Assembly: GCA_937885735.1 (NCBI GenBank)
Contig: CALABN010000222.1
Location: 1-11,043, forward strand
Direction of reading: 5' to 3'
DNA: 11,043 nucleotides
Origin: an uncultured Bacteroidota bacterium
GTDB taxonomy: Bacteria; Bacteroidota; Bacteroidia; Bacteroidales; SZUA-534
Within the stretch, counting starts at the first letter, position 1. Each line of letters starts with the position of its first letter. Under the pieces are notes generated by a model, which saw only the letters and a program-made list of their open reading frames with translations, was not told the origin of the DNA and did not search any database. Shown here piece by piece: positions 1-7,146 of this stretch. A program made the position numbers and the translations under genes.

Positions 1-945
1 CTGTTCAACACATCGATGGTGAATGAGATCTATGACAATGCCTTTGTCGGCTATAAGTTCGGCTATGCATCCGCCGAGACCGACAACTACATGCCATTGT
101 CGCTCGAACTGGCACATTCGCTGCTGCTAGAGCTGGCTGCCATCCGTCGCGAGGGCAAGGTGATGACATATCTTCGTCCGGATGCAAAAAGCCAGGTCAC
201 CATTGAGTACGACGACAACAACCAGCCAAAGCGCATCGACACAATCGTAATCTCGACTCAGCACGACGAGTTCGATGCCGATGAGCCAATGTTGGCAAAA
301 ATCAAGCAGGATGTCCGCGACATTCTCATTCCACGCACCGTGGCCAAGTTGCCTGCACGTGTCCAGGCATTGTTCGACGGCAGTTTCACATTGCACGTCA
401 ACCCGACCGGCAAGTTCGTCATTGGCGGACCTCACGGCGATACAGGTCTTACAGGCCGCAAGATTATTGTTGATACCTACGGTGGCAAGGGTGCCCACGG
501 CGGTGGCGCATTCTCTGGCAAGGACCCATCAAAGGTTGACCGTTCGGCCGCATACGCTGCGCGTCACATTGCCAAGAACATGGTGGCCGCCGGTGTTGCA
601 AGCGAGATGCTTGTCCAGGTGGCATACGCCATTGGCGTGGCAAAGCCTGTAGGCGTGTTTGTAAACACATACGGCACATCTAAAGTTAAAATGTCGGACG
701 GCGAGATAGCAAAGAAGGTTGCCGAGATATTCGACCTTCGTCCAGCCGCCATTGAGGACCGCCTGAAGCTGCGCAATCCTATTTATGAGGAGACCGCATC
801 TTACGGACACATGGGTCGTGAGCCAAAAACCGTAAAAAAAGTGTTCGAGTCGCCATACTCTGGCCGCAAGGAACTCACAGTGGAGCTGTTCACCTGGGAA
901 AAACTCGATTATGTGGAGAATGTAAAAAAGGCATTTGGACTGTAG
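1..945 (+). CDS. metK: S-adenosylmethionine synthetase, 5'-truncated by window edge
   Basis: MetK makes S-adenosylmethionine from ATP and methionine in the cytoplasm. The frame is open from base 1, so the Met at base 16 is internal and roughly the first quarter of the protein (including the HPDK ATP-binding motif) lies outside the window. The remaining 314 codons match the family: [10 protein letters not shown] near codon 60, [19 protein letters not shown] with the following TGRK that binds ATP/methionine, the phosphate-binding loop [12 protein letters not shown] followed by VDRS (bases 481-546), and a C-terminus GHMGREP...FTWEKLDYV typical of Bacteroidales MetK. The first about 20 codons are odd: where the family has GAGDQGxxFGYA, this protein reads [12 protein letters not shown] (bases 34-69), losing the Asp-Gln pair of the signature. 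No other frame of bases 1-60 supplies the missing motif. The identity is certain from the rest of the chain. Whether the enzyme has a divergent active-site loop or the sequence is locally wrong cannot be decided here. Confidence 0.95.
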   Translation: MFNTSMVNEIYDNAFVGYKFGYASAETDNYMPLSLELAHSLLLELAAIRREGKVMTYLRPDAKSQVTIEYDDNNQPKRIDTIVISTQHDEFDADEPMLAKIKQDVRDILIPRTVAKLPARVQALFDGSFTLHVNPTGKFVIGGPHGDTGLTGRKIIVDTYGGKGAHGGGAFSGKDPSKVDRSAAYAARHIAKNMVAAGVASEMLVQVAYAIGVAKPVGVFVNTYGTSKVKMSDGEIAKKVAEIFDLRPAAIEDRLKLRNPIYEETASYGHMGREPKTVKKVFESPYSGRKELTVELFTWEKLDYVENVKKAFGL

Positions 946-991
946 TCACGCATCGGACAATCGGGCTAGACGGCCAAGCATGTATAAATAT

Positions 992-1027
992 AAATCCCGA
1001 CACCATAGATGATGTCGGGATTTTTTT
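992..1027 (+). terminator. Intrinsic terminator of metK
   Basis: An 11-bp perfect stem (AAATCCCGACA at 992-1002 with its complement at 1013-1023) and a 10-nt loop are followed by a run of seven Ts (1021-1027, the first three also pairing). It lies 46 bp after the metK stop and should end that transcript. Confidence 0.9.
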
Positions 1028-1293
1028 GTCAGGCTATGAGTGTTGTCTTCCATTATTGTTATCTGCGCAGACAAGCGAGATGGAAATTACTATGCTTATT
1101 GTTGAACAGAATGTTTGCCGAGACAGATTTTTTACCGTACAATATTGTTGCTTGTTTATGTATTAAAGACTGCAGTTTATTGTTGAAAAATAAATATTTG
1201 CATTTTCTTGCAAAATAATTTTGTTTGTTTTTTTTGACTCTCCTAAAAATTAAAAAAAACATTATAGGTTCCACAGTAGAAATAAAGTAATTT
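1028..1293. other. AT-rich intergenic spacer, no gene seen
   Basis: About 265 bp between the metK terminator and the next gene. The base composition changes sharply from the GC-richer metK to very AT-rich DNA with long T and A runs near 1228-1260. A 69-codon open frame on the plus strand starts inside the terminator and has no recognisable protein features, so it is not called. The 11-mer TTATTGTTGAA occurs twice (1096-1106, 1177-1187), with a shorter copy, TATTGTTG, at 1143-1150. I read this as low-complexity AT sequence, possibly part of the regulatory region of the downstream gene. Confidence 0.5.
1197..1223 (+). promoter_or_regulatory. Possible Bacteroidetes-type promoter for the T9SS cargo gene
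   Basis: TAATTTTG at 1216-1223 fits the Bacteroidetes -7 consensus TAnnTTTG, and a TTTG lies upstream at 1197-1200. The spacing between them (15 nt) is shorter than the usual about 19-21. In such AT-rich DNA a chance match is likely, so this is only a candidate. It would give a leader of about 60 nt before the ATG at 1294. Confidence 0.25.
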
Positions 1294-1947
1294 ATGAAGA
1301 ATATATTATTATTAATGACATTATTAGTAGGCATGTCAACATATGGGCAATATGGATTGAATATTAAAGTTGAACCATCTACCCCGAATGTTGAGGATTT
1401 AGTGTATTGTATTATCAATTCAAACCCAATTTCTGGAGAATGCTCATTTGAAATCGATTCTGTCGAGATAAGTGATTCAGTAATTAATATTCGGGGAAAT
1501 TTCGATAGCAATTGTAAATGTATGGCGGATGGCATATGTGATACCATTCGAATAGGGACATTACCCCAAGGAAAATATTTATTAGTATTCACAATAACTG
1601 ACAGACATTCCTTTATTGGAAATGATACTTGTATGGTATCTTTTGAAGTGACAGATGCCAATTCCATACAGCAAGGTGAGTCGCACATTTTTTCCTTCCA
1701 AAACACACCAAACCCGTTCTCGCACGAGACAGAGATAAAATATTACGTGCCAGAGAATGCCGATAATGCAGTTTTATATGTATTTTCGCTACAAGGCAAC
1801 ATGCTGCTCGCCAAGCCAGTCAGCCAATTGGGCAACGGCAGCATAGCCATATCGGCCAGCGAGCTGCAGCCAGGCATGTATATCTACACACTTGCAGTTG
1901 ACGGGCAGGAGGCTGATTCTAAACGGATGATAATTACGGAGGAATAA
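1294..1947 (+). CDS. Secreted T9SS cargo protein with C-terminal sorting domain, unknown function
   Basis: This 217-residue protein starts with a signal peptide (Lys2, hydrophobic core about residues 4-14, likely cleavage after STYG before Gln19). It ends in a type A T9SS sorting domain (about residues 137-217), recognised by NTPNPF, EIKYYVPENA, an LYVFSLQGNML strand, the SELQPGMYIYTL motif and the terminal SKRMIITEE. Proteins with this domain cross the inner membrane by Sec and the outer membrane by the type IX system. The domain is normally removed by the PorU sortase, and the cargo is attached to surface lipopolysaccharide or released. The central part (about 20-125) is beta-rich, possibly Ig-like, with six cysteines (39, 50, 74, 76, 82, 113), enough for three disulfides. 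I do not recognise it as a named family. The front half is AT-rich and its codons differ from those of the sorting-domain half. The ATG follows an A-rich leader with no Shine-Dalgarno. Confidence 0.88.
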   Translation: MKNILLLMTLLVGMSTYGQYGLNIKVEPSTPNVEDLVYCIINSNPISGECSFEIDSVEISDSVINIRGNFDSNCKCMADGICDTIRIGTLPQGKYLLVFTITDRHSFIGNDTCMVSFEVTDANSIQQGESHIFSFQNTPNPFSHETEIKYYVPENADNAVLYVFSLQGNMLLAKPVSQLGNGSIAISASELQPGMYIYTLAVDGQEADSKRMIITEE

Positions 1948-1993
1948 AGGATTATTGCAAAGCCAGTATTGTAATGCAATATACTTGAAACGA

Positions 1994-2025
1994 AAAAAAG
2001 GCTGCAAAAACTTGCAGCCTTTTTT
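1994..2025. terminator. Bidirectional intrinsic terminator between convergent genes
   Basis: A 14-bp perfect stem (AAAAAAGGCTGCAA at 1994-2007, complement 2012-2025) has a 4-nt loop AAAC. The core GGCTGCAA is flanked by A7 on the left and T6 on the right, so a U tract follows the hairpin on both strands. It sits between the stop of the T9SS cargo gene (1947) and the stop of the minus-strand esterase (2043). Confidence 0.92.
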
Positions 2026-2042
2026 CGTTCAATGACGATTGA

Positions 2043-3290
2043 TTATTTATTCCAAGCCTCAATCCATTTGTTATAGTCAACATTCTTCAAAGTCGGGGTA
2101 ATCTCTTGGATGGCAGTATTCACCGTCTGGTCGCCGAACAGGTACTTTGCGACAAAAGCTTTTACAGCCTCAATCTGTAAATCTGAAGCTCGGCAGTGCG
2201 GGTGTTTCCCGTCGAACACGAATCCGAAGCGGTCCGATATTCCGAATGTGTCATATACCACTTCGGCACCACGGCACGATACATAGCCCGAATGGTCGCA
2301 AAGCCATTCGTAGTCGCCATTGCCAAGCACAAGCACGGCACGTGGCGCGCACATGGCCAAGATTTCGTGATGGTCGTATGGAAGCAAGTCGGCCTTGCCC
2401 TCGAAATTATCCTTTAGTGCAGGCATGAACCATGTGTAGTTTGTGTTGCAGATGCGCTCGACATTGGTGTCGGTGCGGGCAGTGAAGTCGTCGCTCACAC
2501 GCCACGAGTTAATGCCGCCGCCACCCGATTCCTGGACAATGGCAAGAGCTACGCGTTCGTCAAGAGCGCTTGAATACAGTGCCATCTTGCCTGCGTAAGA
2601 GCAGCCTGTAACGGCAATGTGGCTCAAGTCGGCGTTCAGCTCCTTTGCCACAATCTCCAGACCGTCGATTATGCGGCTCACACCCCATGCCCACGCGCTA
2701 TAGTTGCCGTTGGCACGGGCATCAGGGTACAATTTATAGTATTTGGCACTATCGTCGCGCACTGCCTGGTGGCTGCTGCGGATAACCTGGTCGTGGTCAA
2801 AAGGCACCTGTATGCAACCTTTGAACAGTTCGGGTGAAAGCGACCCTGTGCCACTGAACCGTCCCATGCCAATGCTGATTGGGAACGGGCCATCGCCAGT
2901 TTTCGGTATGCGCAGACGGCTTGTAAGCGTCAGCGTCTCGCCATTATGCTTCACAACCACGGTCAGCACGCTGTCTTTAAGCGAGGCAGTCACTTCTTCT
3001 GGCTTGTCAGGCTTTTGGCCTATTTCGTAGAACTCTATTTCCGACTTTACCTCGTTTCGGCGACGTTCCCAATCTGCAAAATTAGTAGAGCGGCCGCTGC
3101 CGTCAGACCAGGCGAACGGGTCGGGCAGCATTTTGCACGAAGTTAGTTTTTCGGGAGCGACATATTCGATTTTCTTCAAATCGGCACCCGTGTTTTCCGC
3201 ATTGTAGACAAGCGGAAGCTGTTGTGCAGTTGATGTGCCTCCAATAGAGGCAAGTCCGCACACAATGGTCAATAGATTGAAAGTCTTCAT
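2043..3290 (-). CDS. Secreted CE15-type glucuronoyl esterase
   Basis: This predicted alpha/beta-hydrolase of carbohydrate esterase family 15 would cleave ester bonds between 4-O-methyl-glucuronic acid of xylan and lignin alcohols, or related glucuronate esters. The frame opens at 3332, but the Met at 3290 is preferred because it directly begins a signal peptide (MKTFNLLTIVCGLASIGG, cleavage near TSTA before Gln-Gln). This gives 415 residues. From that start the predicted triad is Ser231 in GCSYAGK, Glu254 in VQESGGGG and His365 in GKHPHC, the order and spacing of the Ser-Glu-His CE15 enzymes. Supporting family segments are SAWAWGVSRIIDGLE before the nucleophile, DHH and APRAVLV after Glu254, and NGDYEWL. 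Ser is followed by Tyr where the best-known members have Arg (GCSRxGK). No PUL genes (SusC/D) are in the window, so its export site and polysaccharide partner are unknown. The gene is convergent with the T9SS cargo and shares its terminator. Confidence 0.85.
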   Translation of the reverse strand: MKTFNLLTIVCGLASIGGTSTAQQLPLVYNAENTGADLKKIEYVAPEKLTSCKMLPDPFAWSDGSGRSTNFADWERRRNEVKSEIEFYEIGQKPDKPEEVTASLKDSVLTVVVKHNGETLTLTSRLRIPKTGDGPFPISIGMGRFSGTGSLSPELFKGCIQVPFDHDQVIRSSHQAVRDDSAKYYKLYPDARANGNYSAWAWGVSRIIDGLEIVAKELNADLSHIAVTGCSYAGKMALYSSALDERVALAIVQESGGGGINSWRVSDDFTARTDTNVERICNTNYTWFMPALKDNFEGKADLLPYDHHEILAMCAPRAVLVLGNGDYEWLCDHSGYVSCRGAEVVYDTFGISDRFGFVFDGKHPHCRASDLQIEAVKAFVAKYLFGDQTVNTAIQEITPTLKNVDYNKWIEAWNK

Positions 3291-3466
3291 TTCTGGTTTT
3301 ATTTTTTTAACGTTCACAAATTTAACAAACAAGCCATATGCGAGGGTGTATTCTTTGACATAAATAGGTGTGTGTTTTAAAACAATGGTGCAAATTGCAA
3401 GGAAGAGATTTATGAACTTACATTAATCGAAGTTTTTTTATTTTTGAAAAATCAAAAGAAGAAAAA
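3291..3466. promoter_or_regulatory. Divergent promoter region between esterase and DUF21/CBS genes
   Basis: This 176-bp AT-rich spacer separates two divergent genes, so it should hold both promoters. On the minus strand, TAAATTTG (complement of 3317-3324) matches the Bacteroidetes -7 consensus TAnnTTTG about 27 bp upstream of the esterase ATG. On the plus strand, TATTTTTG (3439-3446) matches it about 20 bp upstream of the ATG at 3467. I found no convincing -33 TTTG at the right spacing for either, so both are weak. The plus-strand leader ends in AGAAGAAAAA, the A-rich context typical of Bacteroidetes starts. No operator palindrome is evident. Confidence 0.4.
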
Positions 3467-4708
3467 ATGTTGGTTCATTACATATTATTAATAGTGTTGC
3501 TGTTGTTCGCGCTTTTCTTTGCGGCAATGGAAGTGGCTTTTGTGTCCGCCAACGACCTTCGTATAGAACTCGACAAGAAGCAGGACCGTCACTTTTCGCA
3601 GGTTGTGGAATTGTTTATGGACAATCCCGCACAGTACTATTCAACAATGGTGATAGGCAATTTGACCGTAATGGTGTCGCTGGCAGCGTTGTTGTCCGAT
3701 TGTGACTTCGCCTGGTTGCCGTTTGCTGGCAATTTCTGGCTTTTGGTAGCGGTGCAGGTTGTTGGCGCAAGCGCCCTATACCTGATTGCTGGCGAGATAC
3801 TTCCGAAACTCATTTTCAATCGTGAGTCCAACAATATGCTCAAGTCAATATCGTTGCCAGTGTCGGTTTTCTACTATCTTTTTTATTTGCTGTCGCGATT
3901 GGTCTATCACGTGTCACGTTTTTGGGCAAACATTTTTTCGCGAATCAAGACAACCGAGAACAACGAATTATATTGGGGAGCAGTCGATTGGGACGGTCTT
4001 TCCGATGAACAGGTCAGCGATGATGATGAATCTAATGACGTGAAGTTGTTCCGCAATGCCCTCGATTTTTCGAGTGTTAAATTGCGTGAGTGTATGGTGC
4101 CTCGTCCAGAAATTGTGGCCATATCAGTCAACGACAGTGTCGACACTCTCAAGAAACTGTTTGTCAGTTCCGGGCTGTCACGCATATTGGTTTACAATGG
4201 CTCTATTGACAACATTGTAGGCTTTGCACATTCCATATCAATGTTTCAGCACCCAGACAGCATTATGTCCATAACCCGTAATCTTCCGATAGTGCCCGAG
4301 TCGATGCCAGCCAACAAGTTACTTGCGCTTTTCACGCAAAAGCACAGGAGCATGGCGCTTGTGGTTGATGAGTTTGGAGGCACTTCAGGAATCGTCACAA
4401 TGGAGGATATACTTGAGGAGATTGTAGGCGACATTCAGGACGAGCATGACAAGAAGCGTTACCGTGAGCACCGTTATTCAGCCAACCATTTCCAGTTTTC
4501 TGCCCGTTTGGAGATTGACTACATCAATGAAAAATACGAACTAGAATTGCCGGTGTCGGAAGAATACGAGACCTTGGCAGGTTTGATATTGTCGCATTTC
4601 GGGGCAATCCCTAAAATCCAGGACGTGGTCTCGTTTGACAATTACCGATTTACCATTCTGCGTGCGACTTCCACAAAAATCGAATTGGTCGACCTTGTAG
4701 TGGAATAG
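3467..4708 (+). CDS. DUF21/CNNM-CBS-CorC_HlyC membrane protein (hemolysin/GldE-like family)
   Basis: This 413-residue inner-membrane protein belongs to the CNNM/CorB-type family, thought to move or sense Mg2+ and other divalent cations. Residues 1-160 form a DUF21 domain with an N-terminal segment (about 4-24), hydrophobic stretches near 60-76, 88-108 and 128-148, and the conserved GEILPK motif at 109-114. A cytosolic CBS pair follows. The first starts near 208 with MVPRPEIVAI, and the second ends in DEFGGTSGIVTMEDILEEIV (301-320) with GDIQDEHD. A CorC_HlyC domain covers about 335-413. The acidic linker DDDESND lies at 185-191. The domain order is complete and the length is normal. The gliding-motility protein GldE has the same architecture, and the organism clearly has T9SS cargo, but nothing here separates GldE from the general hemolysin-like paralogs, so no symbol is given. 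The gene precedes ppiD with a 241-bp gap, so a shared transcript is possible but not shown. Confidence 0.9.
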   Translation: MLVHYILLIVLLLFALFFAAMEVAFVSANDLRIELDKKQDRHFSQVVELFMDNPAQYYSTMVIGNLTVMVSLAALLSDCDFAWLPFAGNFWLLVAVQVVGASALYLIAGEILPKLIFNRESNNMLKSISLPVSVFYYLFYLLSRLVYHVSRFWANIFSRIKTTENNELYWGAVDWDGLSDEQVSDDDESNDVKLFRNALDFSSVKLRECMVPRPEIVAISVNDSVDTLKKLFVSSGLSRILVYNGSIDNIVGFAHSISMFQHPDSIMSITRNLPIVPESMPANKLLALFTQKHRSMALVVDEFGGTSGIVTMEDILEEIVGDIQDEHDKKRYREHRYSANHFQFSARLEIDYINEKYELELPVSEEYETLAGLILSHFGAIPKIQDVVSFDNYRFTILRATSTKIELVDLVVE

Positions 4709-4806
4709 TGCTTCCTAATTTGCAGCGTAGGTGAAAAGCACAAAAAAACAATTTGCTTGTAGTCTATGCGGCAATTATTTAGCCACAAACCAATAATCGG
4801 CACGTA

Positions 4807-4845
4807 TGGCAATCATATATGTAACTATTATACATATGTATGCCA
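4807..4845. repeat. Imperfect inverted repeat upstream of ppiD
   Basis: TGGCAATCATATATGTA (4807-4823) faces TACATATGTATGCCA (4831-4845) across a 7-nt loop. The outer TGGCA/TGCCA pairs perfectly and the inner AT-rich part pairs with two extra bases on the left arm. TACATATGTA at 4831-4840 is itself a perfect 10-bp palindrome. No T run follows, so it is not a standard terminator. It could be a regulator-binding site or an mRNA hairpin. The remaining 4709-4949 spacer is AT-rich with no gene. A poor -7-like box, TATATTCG (4904-4911), precedes the ppiD start. Confidence 0.45.
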
Positions 4846-4949
4846 ACAACATACAAATACGCTCACAAAAAATCCTTTTTTAAATGCGGAATGTAAATTT
4901 TACTATATTCGTAGCCTAAAATTTTGAATAAAATCTTAACAAATAAAAA

Positions 4950-7052
4950 ATGGCAACTTTACAGAAAATACGTGATCACGCCGGTACTTTGGTAACGATC
5001 ATCGTCGCACTAGCCTTATTGGCATTTATCGTTGGTGACCTTTTCAAGGCCGACGGAACATTTGGTAGTTCAAGAAACAATGTAGGTGAGATAGCAGGAA
5101 ATGACATTCCTATCCAATTCTATCAAGCCAAGGTTGATGAAAATACAGAACTTTACAAGCAAAACACACAACAGACTTCATTGGAATCTGCCGTTATTGA
5201 CCAAATTCAAGACCAGACATGGGAACAACTTGTCCGTCAATATGTAATTGAGGAAGAATATGCAAAGGCAGGCATCAATGTAACACCTGAGGAGTTGTTT
5301 GACATGGTTCAAGGCAACTTTATCGATCCTCAAGTTAAGCAAATTCCTATCTTCCAAGATCAGGAGACAGGTCAGTTCGACCGCAATCTTGTCGTTCAAT
5401 TCCTAAAGAATATGGATCTTGATCCAAGTGGACAAGCAGCAAGTTCATGGGCTTCATTTGAAAAGAGCCTTGTTGAAAATAAGAAGGATCAAAAATTCTT
5501 GTCGCTTGTAGGTATGGGCATGTATGCAACTGGTTTGCAGGCTCAAGCCGAGGCAGATGCCAAGAACATAAAATATGATTTCGACTACATTCAGTTGCGC
5601 TATTCTTCAGTTGCCGACTCAACTGTTAAAGTTTCTGATAGCGACTTGAAGTCTTATTACAATTCTCACAAGTCAGATTTCGAGCAAGAGGAATCTCGCG
5701 ATATTTATTATGTAGTGTTTCCAATTGTTGCTTCTGACGAAGATGCAAAGGAAACAATGGAATGGGCTGAAGACCTCAAGGAAGAGTTCAGCACCAAGAG
5801 CGAGGATGCACTTGAGCAGTTTGTCAACCTTGAGTCAGAAATTCCTTTCAATGGGAAATACCTTTCTCAAGATGAGCTTTCAGCACCAGTAGCTGGTTTG
5901 TTTGATGCTGCAAACGGCACCGTAGTCGGTCCTTTCGAGGAAGATGGTTTTGTCAAGTTGGCCCGTAAGATTGGTTCGGCAAAGGTTGCTGATTCGGTCG
6001 AGGCACGTCACATACTGATTCGCCCTTCAGCAACATTGTCTGATGATGCTGCAAAGGAAAAGGCAGACAGCATCATGAAAGCCATTAAGAAAGGTGCTTC
6101 ATTTGCTGAAATGGCCGAGAAATTCTCTGAAGATGGTTCTGCACAAGATGGTGGCAACCTTGGTTGGTTCACTGAAGGTACAATGGTAAGCGAATTCAAC
6201 GACGCTTGCTTTGGTGGCAAAAAGGGTGACATTGTTGTAGTTAAGACACAATTTGGATACCATGTTGTAGAAATCCAAAACCAGACAGCACCAATTCAAA
6301 AGGTTAAGATTGCTGTTGTGGCACATGAAATATCAGCCAGCAACAAGACAGTTGACGCCATATATACTAACGCAAGCCGTTATGGAAGCAACAACCGCAG
6401 CTTGGAAGCATTTGTCGCAAATGCTGACAAGGAAGGCCTGACATTGCGTTCAGCAAACGTTAAACGTGACGATCGCCGTTTGGCAAACTTCGACAATCCT
6501 CGTCAAGTTATCCGTTGGGTTTACAAGGCAAGCAAGGGTGAAATGTCTGAAATATTTGAGCTTGACGGCCAATTTGTTTTGGCAATGGTATCTGGAATTC
6601 ACAAGGAAGGTGTTGCTTCATTTGAAGAAGTCAAGTCTGACATTTATTTAAATGTTATGATTGAGAAGAAGTCTGAATATCTTTTGGCAAAAATGAAGGA
6701 GGCAAGCACTGGAGCGTCTACTCTTCAGGTTATTGCCGACAAACTTGGTGATCAGGTTAAGGAGGCAAAAAGCGCTACATATTCTTCTTATTCTATTGCT
6801 ACTGTTGGTGTGGAACCAGAAGTTCAGGCAGCAATGGTTACCTTGCCAGAACAGAAAATCAGCGAGCCTATCAAGGGTAATGCTGGTGTTTACCTGATCC
6901 AGGTTAAGTCTTCGGTTAAACCAGAAGATGTTGATTTGGCACGTGAGCGTATGGTTCTTCAACGTACAAATATGTCAAAAGCTGGTTATCAAGTTCTTTC
7001 TGCAATTGAAAAGGCTTCTGACATCGAAGACAATCGTTCAAATTTCTATTAG
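4950..7052 (+). CDS. ppiD: PpiD/SurA-type peptidyl-prolyl cis-trans isomerase, membrane-anchored
   Basis: This 700-residue periplasmic folding factor is predicted to be held in the inner membrane by one N-terminal segment (about residues 13-33, after a short cytosolic MATLQKIRDHAG), as in PpiD. A SurA_N-like chaperone region follows (about 45-220, charged and helical). A parvulin rotamase domain spans about 351-443, with EARHILIRPS (351-360), the linker helix KADSIMKAIKKGASFAEMAE, SEDGSAQDGGNLGWF (393-407) and GYHVVEIQ (436-443). A C-terminal region to residue 700 (about 450 onward) contains a further, weaker PPIase-like stretch ending in GNAGVYLIQVKS. It likely helps newly exported envelope proteins fold. 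The ATG follows AACAAATAAAAA, an A-rich leader without Shine-Dalgarno. The gene is intact and ends in its own terminator, so it is probably not cotranscribed with the sugar genes downstream. Confidence 0.92.
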   Translation: MATLQKIRDHAGTLVTIIVALALLAFIVGDLFKADGTFGSSRNNVGEIAGNDIPIQFYQAKVDENTELYKQNTQQTSLESAVIDQIQDQTWEQLVRQYVIEEEYAKAGINVTPEELFDMVQGNFIDPQVKQIPIFQDQETGQFDRNLVVQFLKNMDLDPSGQAASSWASFEKSLVENKKDQKFLSLVGMGMYATGLQAQAEADAKNIKYDFDYIQLRYSSVADSTVKVSDSDLKSYYNSHKSDFEQEESRDIYYVVFPIVASDEDAKETMEWAEDLKEEFSTKSEDALEQFVNLESEIPFNGKYLSQDELSAPVAGLFDAANGTVVGPFEEDGFVKLARKIGSAKVADSVEARHILIRPSATLSDDAAKEKADSIMKAIKKGASFAEMAEKFSEDGSAQDGGNLGWFTEGTMVSEFNDACFGGKKGDIVVVKTQFGYHVVEIQNQTAPIQKVKIAVVAHEISASNKTVDAIYTNASRYGSNNRSLEAFVANADKEGLTLRSANVKRDDRRLANFDNPRQVIRWVYKASKGEMSEIFELDGQFVLAMVSGIHKEGVASFEEVKSDIYLNVMIEKKSEYLLAKMKEASTGASTLQVIADKLGDQVKEAKSATYSSYSIATVGVEPEVQAAMVTLPEQKISEPIKGNAGVYLIQVKSSVKPEDVDLARERMVLQRTNMSKAGYQVLSAIEKASDIEDNRSNFY

Positions 7053-7071
7053 TAGATAACTTTCAAATCAT

Positions 7072-7101
7072 AAAAAGGTTGGGCTATACCCAACCTTTTT
7101 T
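7072..7101 (+). terminator. Intrinsic terminator of ppiD
   Basis: A perfect 12-bp stem AAAAAGGTTGGG (7072-7083) with complement 7089-7100 has a 5-nt loop CTATA. The right arm ends in a T6 run (7096-7101) and further T-rich sequence. It starts 19 bp after the ppiD stop and isolates ppiD from gmd. The A5 on the left could also stop antisense transcripts. Confidence 0.92.
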
Positions 7102-7116
7102 ATTATTTTAGGCACA

Positions 7117-7124
7117 TCATTTTG
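7117..7124 (+). promoter_or_regulatory. Weak -7-like box upstream of gmd
   Basis: Only 45 bp separate the ppiD terminator from the gmd ATG, so the sugar cassette promoter should lie here or overlap the terminator. TCATTTTG is one base off TAnnTTTG. The expected -33 position falls in the terminator T run, with no clear TTTG. Its position suggests it more than its sequence does. Confidence 0.25.
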
Positions 7125-7146
7125 AAAATTAATCGGGAAACATAGT

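Noticed and set aside
1096..1187. Repeated TTATTGTTGAA elements as a possible repeat array
   Set aside because: Two full copies and one partial copy at uneven spacing in low-complexity AT-rich DNA; no regular unit, so not a CRISPR or iteron array.
1009..1218. 69-codon plus-strand open frame after metK
   Set aside because: It starts inside the metK terminator hairpin, has no recognisable protein feature and no plausible leader.
1059..1706. Long open frame (215 codons) on the minus strand overlapping the T9SS cargo gene
   Set aside because: It lies antisense to a gene with a clear signal peptide and sorting domain, spans the AT-rich spacer, and its translation shows no domain, signal or family pattern.
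3291..3332. N-terminal extension of the esterase from the upstream ATG at 3332
   Set aside because: The extra 14 residues are charged and would precede and spoil a standard signal peptide; the ATG at 3290 begins that peptide directly.
3355..3360. TTGACA resembling a sigma70 -35 box in the divergent spacer
   Set aside because: No suitable -10 hexamer at 16-18 bp, and Bacteroidetes promoters normally use a different consensus.
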